From Lycium barbarum (taxonomy: Eukaryota; Streptophyta; Magnoliopsida; Solanales; Solanaceae), in the NCBI RefSeq assembly GCF_019175385.1, contig NC_083344.1:26786231-26850230 (forward strand): a stretch of 64,000 nucleotides of DNA, read 5' to 3'. Both the position numbers and the translations under genes were made by a program. Under the pieces are notes generated by a model. It was not told where the DNA came from. It was given only the letters and a program-made list of their open reading frames with translations, and did not search any database. Each line of letters opens with the position of its first letter. Positions within the stretch are counted from its first letter, which is position 1. Shown here piece after piece: positions 23,574 through 36,018 of the stretch.

Positions 23574-25152
23574 TGTTACAGGCTGCCTTCGTTGTGCCTT
23601 GGCGCCCATAACCCCTGCGCGCCCAGGAGGGCCTAGCGAGTGTCAGTCGTGTAGGAGATGGGCGCAGATGTGTGTCAGCCGCGCGCAGGCAGTGTCGGCC
23701 GTGCGCGCAGGCAGGGTCGGCCGCGCAGGGAGTGTCAGCCGTGCGCGCAGGCAGGGTCGGCCGCGCAGGCAGTGTCAGCCGTGCGCGGGCGACGTGCATT
23801 GAAAAGGGGCTCCGATGGGCGAGAGTCAATAAGCATCTAGAGATGCTCTATGGCATATTATAAGAGTGCCAAGGAAGTTTAGCAAGGATCTGGGATGAGC
23901 CCATGGGCCGTCGGCGGACGAGGCCACGCGCGAGCCTGAGTGTCAGTCCCGTGCGTTTCCGAGCTATGGATGGAATCTTGGGATTTAGGGTGGGGGGACC
24001 CTTACTAGGATGTTATGGAATGTGCTTACCAAGTTTGGCGTCATTTGAAGATCGTTCACCTAAGGGCTTGACTTAGCCAAGGAGCAGTGTCAGTGATTAA
24101 GCTCCCGAAGGCTATATCTCGTTCCACGAGTATGGGGATGAGACGAAACTTCCTGGAGGAGTGAGGAAGTCAAGAGAAAGAGTTAGGAATAGACGGCGCC
24201 TCATTTGGAGTTCGGAAGAGTGAGAAAGGCCCATTGTGATTCTCTGGCAAAATGATGTCCAGTGCTAGAACTTGGGTTTTTCTTTTTAAAGCATATATAA
24301 GGGGGGCAGAGGTGTCACATCTCAGCCAGCCTCCCCCGTGCGTGCTGTCGGCCAGTCGCACCAAGTGAGCAACCTTTAGGGAGGACCTCAATGCCTAGGC
24401 ACCTCATAGGAGTGTCCTAGGTATCCATACGAGTTAGGCGACTCTATGGACGGCGTCGTGCCTGCGGGCCGCGTTGGGCGCACAACTTGTGCCGGAGGCT
24501 TGACATAGGAACTGATTATGCCCCGCGGGCTATCTTTATGGATGTTAAAGACCTCCGTTCCGATTGAATACTCGAGGCACCACTCAAGAGGCTCGTGTCT
24601 TGATTTGTGAGCTTGGCTTGGGTTCAGCCTTGCAAGCAAGGGTCCGTTGGCCTAGACGTGCAGTCGTGGGGTGACGCTGCACCACGAGGGATGGAAGTAA
24701 GTTGCGAGGGCTATATTCGCCAATGCCATGGGACAACCATAGGCACATGAAAGAGGACCGCACCTGACAAAGGCCAAGGATTGGAAGTTGCCCTACTCGG
24801 GCACGACACAAGGCAAGTGTCAAGCTTGAGGATAGGACTGTGCGCGCAGGAGCGACGCTCAGTGCCAGGCGAGGGACGTGCATGTCCGTAGCCAACCCAA
24901 GGGGTGCGCATAGACGAGTCCCAGCATATGAAATGTGCCACAAGGGTATGATAGCAAGACAAGGCTGAAGCCTTGACATCAAACGGGCGGCACAAGGAAA
25001 GTTAAGCCTCTGAGGCAAGCTTCACCATAGGCATGGGGTCGTGCCAAGAAAACCTGGGATGAGGAAAGGCTGGCTTGTAGTCAGGTGGGACTACGAGCGC
25101 CGCACGGGCTATTTTTGTGCCGCTGCCGCTTAGGAGGAGTCGGGCCGTGACA
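23574..25152 (+). mobile_element. Plus-sense LTR, complete
   Basis: A 1579-bp LTR starting TGTTACAGGCTGCC, with TATA at 24294-24302. It shares private variants with 10539-12106, so it is its duplicate about 13.0 kb downstream. Confidence 0.92.
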
Positions 25153-27935
25153 GTTGGTATCAGAGCGAAGGGTGAGCATTGTGATGCTGAGTTGATATCA
25201 CGTGTGATTGATATTGGCAATAGTGGATTGCAGTGCGGTTTGAAATGAAGCCATTGGCGAAGGTTGATCTAGCCAGGGTCAGAAAGACGAGTGAAGCCAC
25301 CGTTATGTTCACAGCTCCCATGAGCTAAATTTTTTTTAAGAGCATTAGTTGAATGTCAGTGCAGAGATCACATCAAATCAGGAATGATATTCTTCGTGCC
25401 AGTCGAATGGGTGAACCCGATACTACTGGTTACAAGGGATTGGTTGCGCGTATTTTGGCTAAAATTTGCTTTGTCAGCCATGAACTACGACTTTCAGGAT
25501 CAGGCCATTTCATAGCCGTTGTTTCCGCCATCATCTGTGTTTTGGGAGTTGATTTTGGGGCATCCTAGTTTGATTGAAGTATCTTCAGGGGATGTCTTCC
25601 GTGCAGTGGATGCTGTTTTCAGAGGGATTCCATTGAGGCATGTTTGGTTGGCTTTTGCGCCATCAGAGGATGGTCGTCTTAGTGCACCAGCGTGCTATAC
25701 TGTTGGGATCTTATTATAAGATTGGACAAACGGATAGCTGAAGCTCAAATGTTCTTGATTGTGATGATCCATCAGTTAGTTAGAAACTCTGTTAGCAGTG
25801 GGCTAGCAGCTTTGCTGAGCAAGGCATAGACTTGGCTAGAATGTCAAGTGAAGGTAACGAGCGTTCCAGAGGGTTCACTTGCATCAGAAACTTGTCGGTT
25901 CAAAATGTCTGGTCGTGTGATGCAACAAGTAAGAGTTGTTGGCCATTTTGAAGAGGGGAAATAGGAAATATAATTTTTCTTTCAAACAGTCTAGGCTCCT
26001 GTTGAGGAGAGGGACATGTCGATGAGTCGGGTGGTCAGGAAAAAGGCCATGTTTGCCAGGTTGAGCAACCATGTTGTGGAGAGCTACGAGCCATGGACTA
26101 TAAACTTTGGGATTTGATCGTGGAGATCCTACAGTGGATGCGACGGACGCATCAGTTGAGTGTCTTTCCAGGATGGATAGACTTGAGTATTGCCTGAGGG
26201 CATTGGAAAGCGTCCTTCGAGGGTTGGACGTTATGGGGAAGATGACGGACGCCTAGCCATCTTAAGGGTTGCAATGAATGGAAGGTGAGACCCTCAAAAA
26301 CCATGTCGGACAAGTGGGCTTGGTGCCTACAACATGGAGCAAGCTTCGCTTGCAGGATTGGGTGCTACGTTCGACGGGAGACGAGCTAGCACCACAAAGT
26401 TGGAGCTCTACAGAGTTAGAGCAAGGCGTGCCAGTGAGCCGCGACAACGTAAGGAATGGCCTGAGAGCAGGATTCCTTGCGGGATGATTGAATGTCACAA
26501 TGAGGTGGAGGCAGCCACCATGTTTGTGAAATAGAAGGCCAAACCATTTTAATGGGGAGGCAAATTCAGAAGGGCGCCACTACAGAGGTAGGGACGCATA
26601 GACAAAAACCAAGCTGACTCGCTAGACGGAGAGGCATTGTTGGTTAGAATGTGGAATTGCGTGGAGCAGGAAGAGAACGGAGTCGAACCGCGTGAAGCGG
26701 GAGATCCTTGAAGGATGATGGACCACTTTGTAGGGAGGCAAAGATGGAATGGGGCCAAACTGCCAGGGGAGGGTGGCGATGCTGAAGGCGAGCCAAACCA
26801 CTTAGCATGGGGAGGCAGATGTGTGGAAATGTGTCGAACCACCAGAGTGGGGAGATACAAGAGTTAGCCGAGGAGGCAATGGGCTGAATCACGAATGTGA
26901 GGAGGCCGAGGTAAAGTGGGGTTAGCTAAGCTTCGAATTGGATGGGTTTTCAAGTTTGATAATGTAGTCTTTCCAGAGCAGAGAGTACTAGGGGTACACC
27001 AAACGACCGGGGAACCATAGAGATGGAACCAAGTGCTGAGGCACACCGGGATCGTAGGGAATCTGTCGAGGGAGTGACAATCTAAGAACCAAGATGTTGT
27101 TCAGAATGGGCGAAGCTACCACTTTGAGGAAATGAAGTACCCACCACGAGTACGTCCCAAGAACTTGACGAGTGCCAAGAGGGTGCAAAATATGTAAGTG
27201 CCAAAGACACCACTGTGGAGCGTGGGTCATGCAGGGGCCGTGTGAGACGTCAAAGGGGACAAGATTGGGTTTGAAATGCCGCTAGTGCCAGTGTGTGGGC
27301 AAGTTAACTTCGATTTATGGGGTCGAGCCTCGATTTGTTTATACAGTTGGTATAGCGGGATCTTGCGGAGGAAAACGGACAAAGGACCATGAGGAAATGG
27401 TTGGCAAAGGTTGCCACATCGAGGGATGCCTACCTTGACAAACAACGAAAAGTGTCTTCCACTTTTAGTGGGGGAGTGTTCGCCAGTGAAGAGGCGTTGG
27501 GCCATGTGAAAATTGAAGGACGATTGTCTTCTGAAGTAAACGGTAAAAAAAAAGGGGGGGCTGCAAAGGTTGCAGTTGGACTGTGGAAGTCGCACCAATG
27601 GGTGCTATGTAGGAATTACCAAGATGGGAGACAAAGGTTCCTGATCTGATGAAGGCCGTGAGGAACATGGTGTGGATGACAGGCGGTCACCACAAAGTTA
27701 GCCACCAGAGGGTGCAAGTGCGGAGGCACTTTCCAAGCGAGGTGCAGAGGCACGCTTGGGAGAAACTAGGGAGGAGAAGTGCATGGGGCACGACTCCATT
27801 TTTAAGAGGAGATGAGATGGGTTTTAGACCCAAAGGACTAGGGAAGGAGATGTGAGACCCCGAGGGGGCAAACTCCGGGTTGGCGTGAACGTGTCTATGT
27901 CATCGAGGACGATGACGAGCTTGAGTGGGGGAGAA
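25153..27935 (+). mobile_element. Plus-sense interior, complete length (2783 bp)
   Basis: The primer-binding site is at 25155-25166, and an A9-G7 tract at 27545-27560. Of the two PBS-proximal frames, the longer is broken here by TAG at about 25513 and again by TAA near 25717. Confidence 0.88.
25155..25166 (+). promoter_or_regulatory. Primer-binding site
   Basis: TGGTATCAGAGC follows the LTR end at 25152. Confidence 0.92.
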
Positions 27936-28910
27936 TGTTACGGGCTGCCTTCGTTGTGCCTTGGCGCCCATAACCCCTGCGCGCCCAGGAGGGCCAAGCG
28001 AGTGTCAGTCGTGTAGGAGACGGGCGCAGATGAGTGTCAGCCGCGCGCAGGCAGTGTCGGCCGTGCGCGCAGGCAGGGTCGGCCGCGCAGGGAGTGTCAG
28101 CCGTGCACGCAGGCAGGGTCGGCCGCGCAGGCAGTGTCAGCCGTGCGCGGGCGACGTGCATTGAAAAGGGGCTCCGATGGGCGAGAGTCAATAAGCATCT
28201 AGAGATGCTCTATGACATATTATAAGAGTGCCAAGGAAGTTTAGCAAGGATCTGGGATGAGCCCATGGGCCGTCGGCGGACGAGGCCACGCGCGAGCCTG
28301 AGTGTCAGTCCCGTGCGTTTCCGAGCTATGGATGGAATCTTGGGATTTAGGGTGAGGGAACCCTTCCTAGGATGTTATGGAATGTGCTTACCAAGTTTGG
28401 GGTCATTTGAAGATCGTTCACCTAAGGGCTTGACTTAGCCAAGGAGCAGTGTCAGTGATTAAGCTCCCGAAGGCTATATCTCGTTCCACGAGTATGGGGA
28501 TGAGACGAAACTTCATGGAGGAGTGAAGGAAGTCAAGAGAAAGAGTTAGGAACAGACGGCGCCTCATTTGGAGTTCGGAAGAGTGAGAAAGGCCCATTGT
28601 GATTCTCTGGCAAAATGATGTCCAGTGCTAGAACTTGGGTTTTTCTTTGTAAAGCATATATAAGGGGGCAGAGGTGTCACAGCTCAGCCAGCCTCCCCCG
28701 TGCGTGCTGTCGGCCAGTCGCACCAAGTGAGCAACCTTGAGGGAGGACCTCAAGGGCCTGCCTAGGCACCTCATAGGAGTATCCTAGGTATCCATACGAG
28801 TTAGGCGACTCTATGGACGGCGTCGTGCCTGCGGGCCGCGTTTGGCGCACAACTTGTGCCGGAGGCTTGACATAGGAACTGAATATGCCCCGCGGGCTAT
28901 CTTTATGGAA
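27936..28910 (+). mobile_element. Plus-sense LTR, truncated on the right
   Basis: It starts TGTTACGGG with TATA at 28657-28665. It breaks at GGCTATCTTTATGGA, where an inverted LTR begins, so the last roughly 600 bp are missing. This ends palindromic unit 2 with a joint unlike the 107-bp type. Confidence 0.88.
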
Positions 28911-29766
28911 TTTCACGGGCCGACTCCTCCTAAGCGGCAGCGGCACACAAATAGCCCGTGCGGCGCCCGTAGTCCCACCTGACTACAAGCCAGCCTTTCC
29001 TTATCCCAGGTTTTCTTGGCACGACCCCATGCCTATGATGAAGCTTGCCCCAGAGGCTTAGCTTTCCTTGTGCCGCCCGTTTGGTGTCAAGGCTTCAGCC
29101 TTGTCTTGCTATCATACCCTTGTGGCGCATTTCATATGCGGGGTCTCGTCTATGCGCACCCCTTGGGTTGGCTACGGACATGCATGTCCCTCGCCTGGCA
29201 CTGAGCGTCGCTCCTGCACGCACAGTCCTATCCTCAAGCTTGACACTTGCCTTGTGTCGTGCCTGAGTAGGGCAACTTCCAATCCTTGGCCTTTGTCAGG
29301 TGCGGTCCTCTTTCATGTGCCTATGGTTGTCCCATGGCATTGGCAAACATAGCCCTCGCAACTTACTTCCATCTCTCGTGGTGCAGCGTCACCCCACGAC
29401 TGCACGTCTAGGCCAACGGACCCTTGCTTACAAGGCTGAACCCAAGCCAAGCTCACAAGTCAATACATGAGGCTCTTGAGTGGTGCCTCGAGTACTCAAT
29501 CGGCACGGAGGTCTTTAACATCCATAAAGTTAGCCCGCGGGGCATAATCAGTTCCTACGTCAAGCCTCCGGCACATGTTGTGCGCCCAACGCGGCCCGCA
29601 GGCACGACGCCGTCCATAGAGTCCCCTAACTCGTATGGATACCTAGGACACTCCTATGAGATGCCTAGGCAGGCCCTTGAGGTCCTCCCTCAAGGTTGCT
29701 CACTTAGTGCGACTGGCCGACAGCACGCACGGGGGAGGCTGGCTGAGCTGTAGACACCTCTGCCCC

Positions 29767-29775
29767 CCTTATATA
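29767..29775 (-). promoter_or_regulatory. LTR TATA box
   Basis: The minus strand reads TATATAAGG in an otherwise complete LTR. Confidence 0.72.
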
Positions 29776-30282
29776 TGCTTTAAAAAGAAAAACCCAAGTT
29801 CTAGCACTGGACATCATTTTGCCAGAGAATCACAATGGGCCTTTCTCACTCTTCCGAACTCCAAATGAGGCGCCGTCTGTTCCTAACTCTTTCTCTTGAC
29901 TTCCTTCACTCCTCCATGAAGTTTCGTCTCATCACCATACTCGTGGAACGAGATATAGCCTTCGGGAGCTTTCTCACTGACACTGCTCCTTGGCTAAGTC
30001 AAGCCCTTAGGTGAACGATCTTCAAATGACGCCAAACTTGGTAAGCACATTCCATAACATCCTAGGAAGGGTCCTCGCACCCGAAATCCCAAGATTCCAT
30101 CCATAGCTCGGAAACGCACGGGACTGACACTCAGGCTCGCGCGTGGCCTCGTCCGCCGACGGCCCATGGGCTCATCCCAGATCCTTGCTAAACTTCCTTG
30201 GCACTCTTATAATATGCCATAGAGCATCTCTAGATGCTTATTGACTCTCGCCCGTCGGAGCCCCTTTTCCATGCACGTCGCC

Positions 30283-30402
30283 CGCGCACGGCTGACACTG
30301 CCTGCGCGGCCGACCCTGCCTGCGCGCACGGCTGACACTGCCTGCGCGGCCGACCCTGCCTGCGCGCACGGCCGACACTGCCTGCGCGCGGCTGACACTC
30401 AT
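30283..30402 (-). repeat. U3 GC-rich minisatellite
   Basis: Alternating GGCTGACACTGCCTGCGC and GGCCGACCCTGCCTGCGCGC blocks, the reverse complement of the repeat at 14989. Confidence 0.85.
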
Positions 30403-30496
30403 CTACGCCCGTCTCCTGCACGACTGACACTCGCTTGGCCCTCCTGGGCGCGCAGGGGTTATGGGCGCCAAGGCACAACGAAGGCAGCCCGTAACA

Positions 30497-33271
30497 TTCT
30501 CCCCCACTCAAGCTCGTCATCGTCCTCGATGACATAGACACGTCCACGCCAACCCGGAGTTTGCCCCCTCGGGGTCTCACATCTCCTTCCCTAGTCCTTT
30601 GGGTCTAAAACCCATCTCATCTCCTCTTAAAAATGGAGTCGTGCCCCATGCACTTCTCTTCCCTAGTTTCTCCCAAGCGTGCCTCTGCACCTCGCTTGGA
30701 AAGTGCCTCCGCACTTGCACCCTCTGGTGGCTAACTTTGTGGTGACCGCCTGTCATCCACACCATGTTCCTCACGGCCTTCATCAGATTAGGAACTTTTG
30801 TCTCCCATCCTGGTAATTCCTACATAGCACCCATTGGTGCGACTTCCACAGTCCAACTGCAACCTTTGCAGCCCCTTCTTACCGTTTACTTCGGAAGACA
30901 ATCATCCTTCAATTTTCACATGGCCCAACGCCTCTTCATAGGCGAATACTCCCCCACTAAAAGTGGAAGACACTTTTCCTTGTTTGTCAAGGTAGGCATC
31001 CCTCGATGTGGCAACCTTTGCCAACCATTTCCTCATGGTCCTTTGTCCGTTTTCCTCCGCAAGATCCCGCTATACCAGCTGTATAAACAAATCGAGGCTC
31101 GACCCCATAAATCGAAGTTAACTTGCCCACACACTGGCACTAGCGGCATTTCAAACCCAATCTTGTCCCCTTTGACGTCTCACACGACCCCTGCATGACC
31201 CACGCTCCACAGTGGTGTCTTTGGCACTTACATATTTTGCACCCTCTTGGCACTCGTCAAGTTCTTGGGACGTACTCGTGGTGCGTACTTCATTTCCTCA
31301 AAGTGGTAGCTTCGCCCATTCTGAACAACATCTTGGTTCTTAGATTGTCACTCCCTCGACAGATTCCCTATGATCCCGGTGTGCCTCAGCACTTGGTTTC
31401 ATCTCTGTGGTTCCCCGGTCGTTTGGTTTACCCCAGTACTCTCTGCTCTGGGAAGACTACATTCTCAAACTTGGAAACCCATCCAATTCGAAGCTTAGCT
31501 AACCCCACTTTACCTCGGCCTCCTCACATTCGTGATTCAGCCCATTGCCTCCTCGGCTAACTCTTGTATCTCCCCACTCTGGTGGTTCGACACATTTCCA
31601 CACATCTGCCTCTCCACGCTAAGTGGTTTGGCTCGCCTTCAGCATCGCCGCCCTGCCCTGGCAGTTTGGCCCCATTCCATCTTTGCCTCCCTACAAAGTG
31701 GTCCATCATCCTTCAAGGATCTCCCCGCTTCACGCGGTTCGACTCCGTCCTCTTCCTGCTCCACGCAATTCCACATTCTAACCAACAATGCCTCTCCGTC
31801 TAGCGGGTCAGCTTGGTTTTTGTCTATGCGTCCCTACCTCTGTAGTGGCGCCCTTCTGAATTTGCCTCCCCATTAAAATTGTTTGGCCTTCTATTTCACA
31901 AACATGGTGGCTGCCTCCACCTCATTGTGACATTCAATCATCCCGCAAGGAATCCTGCTCTCAGGCCATTCCTTACGTTGTCGCGGCTCACTGGCACGCC
32001 TTGCTCTAACTCTGTAGAGCTCCAACTTTGTGGTGCTAGCTCGTCTCCCGTCGAACGTAGCACCCAATCCTGCAAGCGAAGCTTGCTCCATGTTGTAGGC
32101 ACCAAGCCCACTTGTCCGACATGGTTTTTGAGGGTCTCACCTTCCATTCATTGCAACCTTTAAGATGGCTAGGCGTCCGTCATCTTCCCCATAACGTCCA
32201 ACCCTCGAAGGACGCTTTCCAATGCCCTCAGGCAATACTCAAGTCTATCCATCCTGGAAAGACACTCAACTGATGCGTCCGTCGCATCCACTGTAGGATC
32301 TCCACGATCAAATCCCAAAGTTTATAGTCCATGGCTCGTAGCTCTCCACAACATGGTTGCTCAACCTGGCAAACATGGCCTTTTTCCTGACCACCCGACT
32401 CATCGACATGTCCCTCTCCTCAACGGGAGCCTAGACTGTTTGAAAGAAAAATTATATTTCCTATTTCCCCTCTTCAAAATGGCCAACAACTCTTACTTGT
32501 TGCATCACACGACCAGACATTTTGAACCGACAAGTTTCTGATGCAAGTGAACCCTCTGGAACGCTCGCTACCTTCACTTGACATTCTGGCCAAGTCTATG
32601 CCTTGCTCAGCAAAGCTGCTAGCCCACTGCTAACAGAGTTTCTAACTAACTGATGGATCATCACAATCAAGAACATTTGAGCTTTAGCTATCCGTTTGTC
32701 CAATCTTGTAATAAGATCCCAACAGTATAGCACGCTGGTGCACTAAGACGACCATCCTCTGATGGCGCAAAAGCCAACCAAACATGCCTCAATGGAATCC
32801 CTCTGAAAACAGCATCCACTGCACGGAAGACATCCCCTGAAGATACTTCAATCAAACTAGGATGCCCCAAAATCAACTCCCAAAACACAGACGATGGCGG
32901 AAACAACGGCTGTGAAATGGCCTGATCCTGAAAGTCGTAGTTCATGGCTGACAAAGCAAATTTTAGCCATAATACGCGCAACCAATCCCTTGTAACCAGT
33001 AGTATAGGGTTCACCCATTCGACTGGCACGAAGAATATCATTCCTGCTTTGATGTGATCTCTGCACTGACATTCAACTAATGCTCTTAAAAAAATTTAGC
33101 TCATGGGAGCTCTGAACATAATCGTGGCTTCACTCGTCTTTCTGACCCTGGCCAGATCAACCTTCGCCAATGGATTCATTTCAAACCGCACTGCAATACA
33201 CTATTGCCAATATCAATCACACGTGATATCAACTCAGCATCACAATGCTCACCCTTCGCTCTGATACCAAC
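30497..33271 (-). mobile_element. Inverted interior, near full length (2775 bp)
   Basis: Very similar to 4502-7277, including absence of the A/G tract. The polypurine tract is intact (TTCTCCCCCACT) and the primer-binding site is at 33258-33269. Confidence 0.88.
33258..33269 (-). promoter_or_regulatory. Primer-binding site
   Basis: The minus strand reads TGGTATCAGAGC. Confidence 0.9.
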
Positions 33272-34860
33272 TGTCATGGGCCGACTCCTCCTAAGCGGCA
33301 GCGGCACAAAAATAGCCCGTACGGCGCTCGTAGTCCCACCTGACTACAAGCCAGCCTTTCCTTATCCCAGGTTTTCTTGGCACGACCCCATGCCTATGGT
33401 GAAGCTTTCCTCAGAGGCTTAGCTTTCCTTGTGCCGCCCGTTTGATGTCAAGGCTTCACCCTTGTCTTGCTATCATACCCTTGTGGCACATTTCATATGC
33501 TGGGTCTCGTCTATGCGCACCCCTTGGGTTGGCTACGGACATGCACGTCCCTCGCCTGGCACTGAGCGTCGCTCCTGCGCGCACAGTCCTATCCTCAAGC
33601 TTGACACTTGCCTTGTGTCGTGCCCGAGTAGGGCAACTTCCAATCCTTGGCCTTTGTCAGGTGCGGTCCTCTTTCATGTGCCTATGGTTGTCCCATGGCA
33701 TTGGCGAATATAGCCCTCGCAACTTACTTCCATCCCTCGTGGTGCAGCGTCACCCCATGACTGCACGTCTAGGCCAACGGACCCTTGCTTGCAAGGCTGA
33801 ACCCAAGCCAAGCTCACAAGTCAATACACGAGGCTCTTGAGTGGTGCCTCGAGTATTCAATCGGCACGGAGGTCTTTAACATCCATAAAGATAGCCCGCG
33901 GGGCATAATCAGTTCCTACGTCAAGCCTCCGGCACATGTTGTGCGCCCAACGCGGCCCGCAAGCACGACGCCGTCCATAGAGTCGCCCTAACCCGTATGG
34001 ATACCTAGGACACTCCTATGAGATGCCTAGGCAGGCCCTTGAGGTCCTCCCTCAAGGTTGCTCACTTAGGTGCGACTGGCCGACAGCACGCACGGGGGAG
34101 GCTGGCTGAGCTGTAGACACCTCTGCCCCCCTTATATATGCTTTAAAAAGAAAAACCCAAGTTTTAGCACTGGACATCATTTTGCCAGAGAATCACAATG
34201 GGCCTTTATCACTCTCCCGAACTCCAAATGAGGCGCCGTCTGTTCCTAACTCTTTCTCTTGACTTCCTTCACTCCTCCATGAAGTTTCGTCTCATCCCCA
34301 TACTCGTGGAACGAGATATAGCCTTCGGGAGCTTAATCACTGACACTGCTCCTTGGCTAAGTCAAGCCCTTAGGTGAACGATCTTCAAATGACGCCAAAC
34401 ATTGGTAAGCACATTCCATAACATCCTAGGAAGGGTCCACTCACCCTAAATCCCAAGATTCCATCCATAGCTCGGAAACGCACGGGACTGACACTCAGGC
34501 TCGCGCGTGGCCTCGTCCGCCGACAGCCCATGGGCTCATCCCAGATCCTTGCTAAACTTCCTTGGCACTCTTATAATATGCCATAGAGCATCTCTAGATG
34601 CTTATTGACTCTCGCCCGTCGGAGCCCCTTTTCAATGCACGTCGCCCGCGCACGGCTGACACTGCCTGCGCGGCCGACCCTGCCTGCGCGCACGGCTGAC
34701 ACTGCCTGCGCGGCCGACCCTGCCTGCGCGCACGGCCGACACTGCCTGCGCGCGGCTGACACTCATCTGCGCCCGTCTCCTGCACGACTGACACTCGCTT
34801 GGCCCTCCTGGGCGCGCAGGGGTTATGGGCGCCAAGGCACAACGAAGGCAGCCCGTAACA
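33272..34860 (-). mobile_element. Inverted LTR, complete
   Basis: A 1589-bp LTR with both termini and TATA at 34130-34138. It occupies the place where units 1, 2 and 4 have the TATA-less variant, so this unit differs from its neighbours by conversion or by assembly. At 34861 CCGTAACA runs straight into a plus-sense LTR. Confidence 0.88.
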
Positions 34861-35353
34861 ATAAGGGTGCAGAGGTGTCACAGCTCAGCCAGCCTCCCCC
34901 GTGCGTGCTGTCGGCCAGTCGCACCAAGTGATCAACCTTGAGGGAGGACCTCAAGGGCCTGCCTAGGCACCTCATAGGAGTATCCTAGGTATCCATACGA
35001 GTTAGGCGACTCTATGGACGGCGTCGTGCCTGCGGGCCTCGTTGGGGGAACAACTTGTGCCGGAGGCTTGACATAGGAACTGATTATGCCCCGCGAGCTA
35101 TCTTTATGGATGTTAAAGACCTCCGTGCCGATTGAATACTTGAGGCACCACTCAAGAGCCTCGTGTATTGACTTGTGAGCTTGGCTTGGGTTCAGCCTTG
35201 CAAGCAAGGGTCCGTTGGCCTAGACGTGCAGTCGTGGGGTGACGCTGCACCACGAGGGATGGAAGTAAGTTGCGAGGGCTATATTCGCCCATGCCATGGG
35301 ACAACCATAGGCACATGAAAGAGGACCGCACCTGACAAAGGCCAAGGATTGGA
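34861..35353 (+). mobile_element. Plus-sense LTR fragment starting inside the TATA box
   Basis: It begins ATAAGGGTGCAGAGG, the variant seen at 15615, and runs on to CCAAGGATTGGA. It then dissolves into the interleaved stretch. Confidence 0.8.
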
Positions 35354-35856
35354 GGCCATTCCTTACGTTGTCGCGGCTCACTGGCACGCCTCACTGAAGG
35401 CAAATGTCAAGCTTGCTCCATGTTGTAGGCACTGTGCGCGCAGGAGCCCACTTAGTCCGGCGACATGGTTTTTGAGGGTCTCACCTTCCATTCATTGCAA
35501 CCCTTAAGATGGCTAGGCATCCGTCAGACGAGTCCCAGCATATGAAATGAGCCAACCCTCGAAGGACGCTTGTCTTCTGATAGCAAGACGGTAAGGCTGA
35601 AGCCTTGACAGTTAAACTGTGGCGGCACAAGTCGCACCAATGGGTGCTATGCCTCTGAGGCAAGCTTCACCATAGGCATGGGGTCGTGCCAAGACAAAGG
35701 TTCCTGATCTGGATAAAGAAAGGCCGTGAGGAACATGGTAGTCAGGTGGGACTAGGCGGTCACCACAAAGTTAGCCGCACCAGAGGCTATTTTTGTGCCG
35801 CTGCGGAGGCACTTTCCAAGCGAGGAGTCGGCACCGCTTGGGAGAAACTAGGCGAG
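35354..35856. other. Interleaved (scrambled) stretch, probable consensus artefact
   Basis: Short blocks of roughly 5-65 bases alternate between two tracks, each in correct order. Track 1 is the 3' half of a plus-sense LTR (as at 40995-41365). Track 2 is minus-sense interior, the turn, then plus-sense interior (as at 43545-43990). Examples are GGCCATTCCTTACG (track 2), GACGAGTCCCAGCATATG (track 1), CGAAGGACGCTTGTCTTCTG (track 2), CTCTGAGGCAAGCTTCACC (track 1). I know of no biological process that would zip two sequences like this. Confidence 0.8.
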
Positions 35857-36018
35857 GAGAAGTGCATGGGGCACGACTCCATTTTTAAGAGGAGATGAGA
35901 TGGGTTTTAGACCCAAAGGACTAGGGAAGGAAATGTGAAACCCCGAGGGGGCAAACTCCGGGTTGGCGTGGACGTGTCTATGTCATCGAGGACGATGACG
36001 AGCTTGAGTGGGGGAGAA
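35857..36018 (+). mobile_element. Plus-sense 3' interior fragment
   Basis: From GAGGAGAAGTGCATGG to AGTGGGGGAGAA. Ordinary interior sequence resumes here after the scrambled stretch. Confidence 0.82.

Larger units (their letters stand above)
28911..30496 (-). mobile_element. Inverted LTR, essentially complete
   Basis: It lacks only the first two terminal bases (the joint reads GGAATTTCACGGGCC). It keeps the TATA box at 29767-29775 and the minisatellite, and ends CCGTAACA. It opens palindromic unit 3. Confidence 0.88.
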
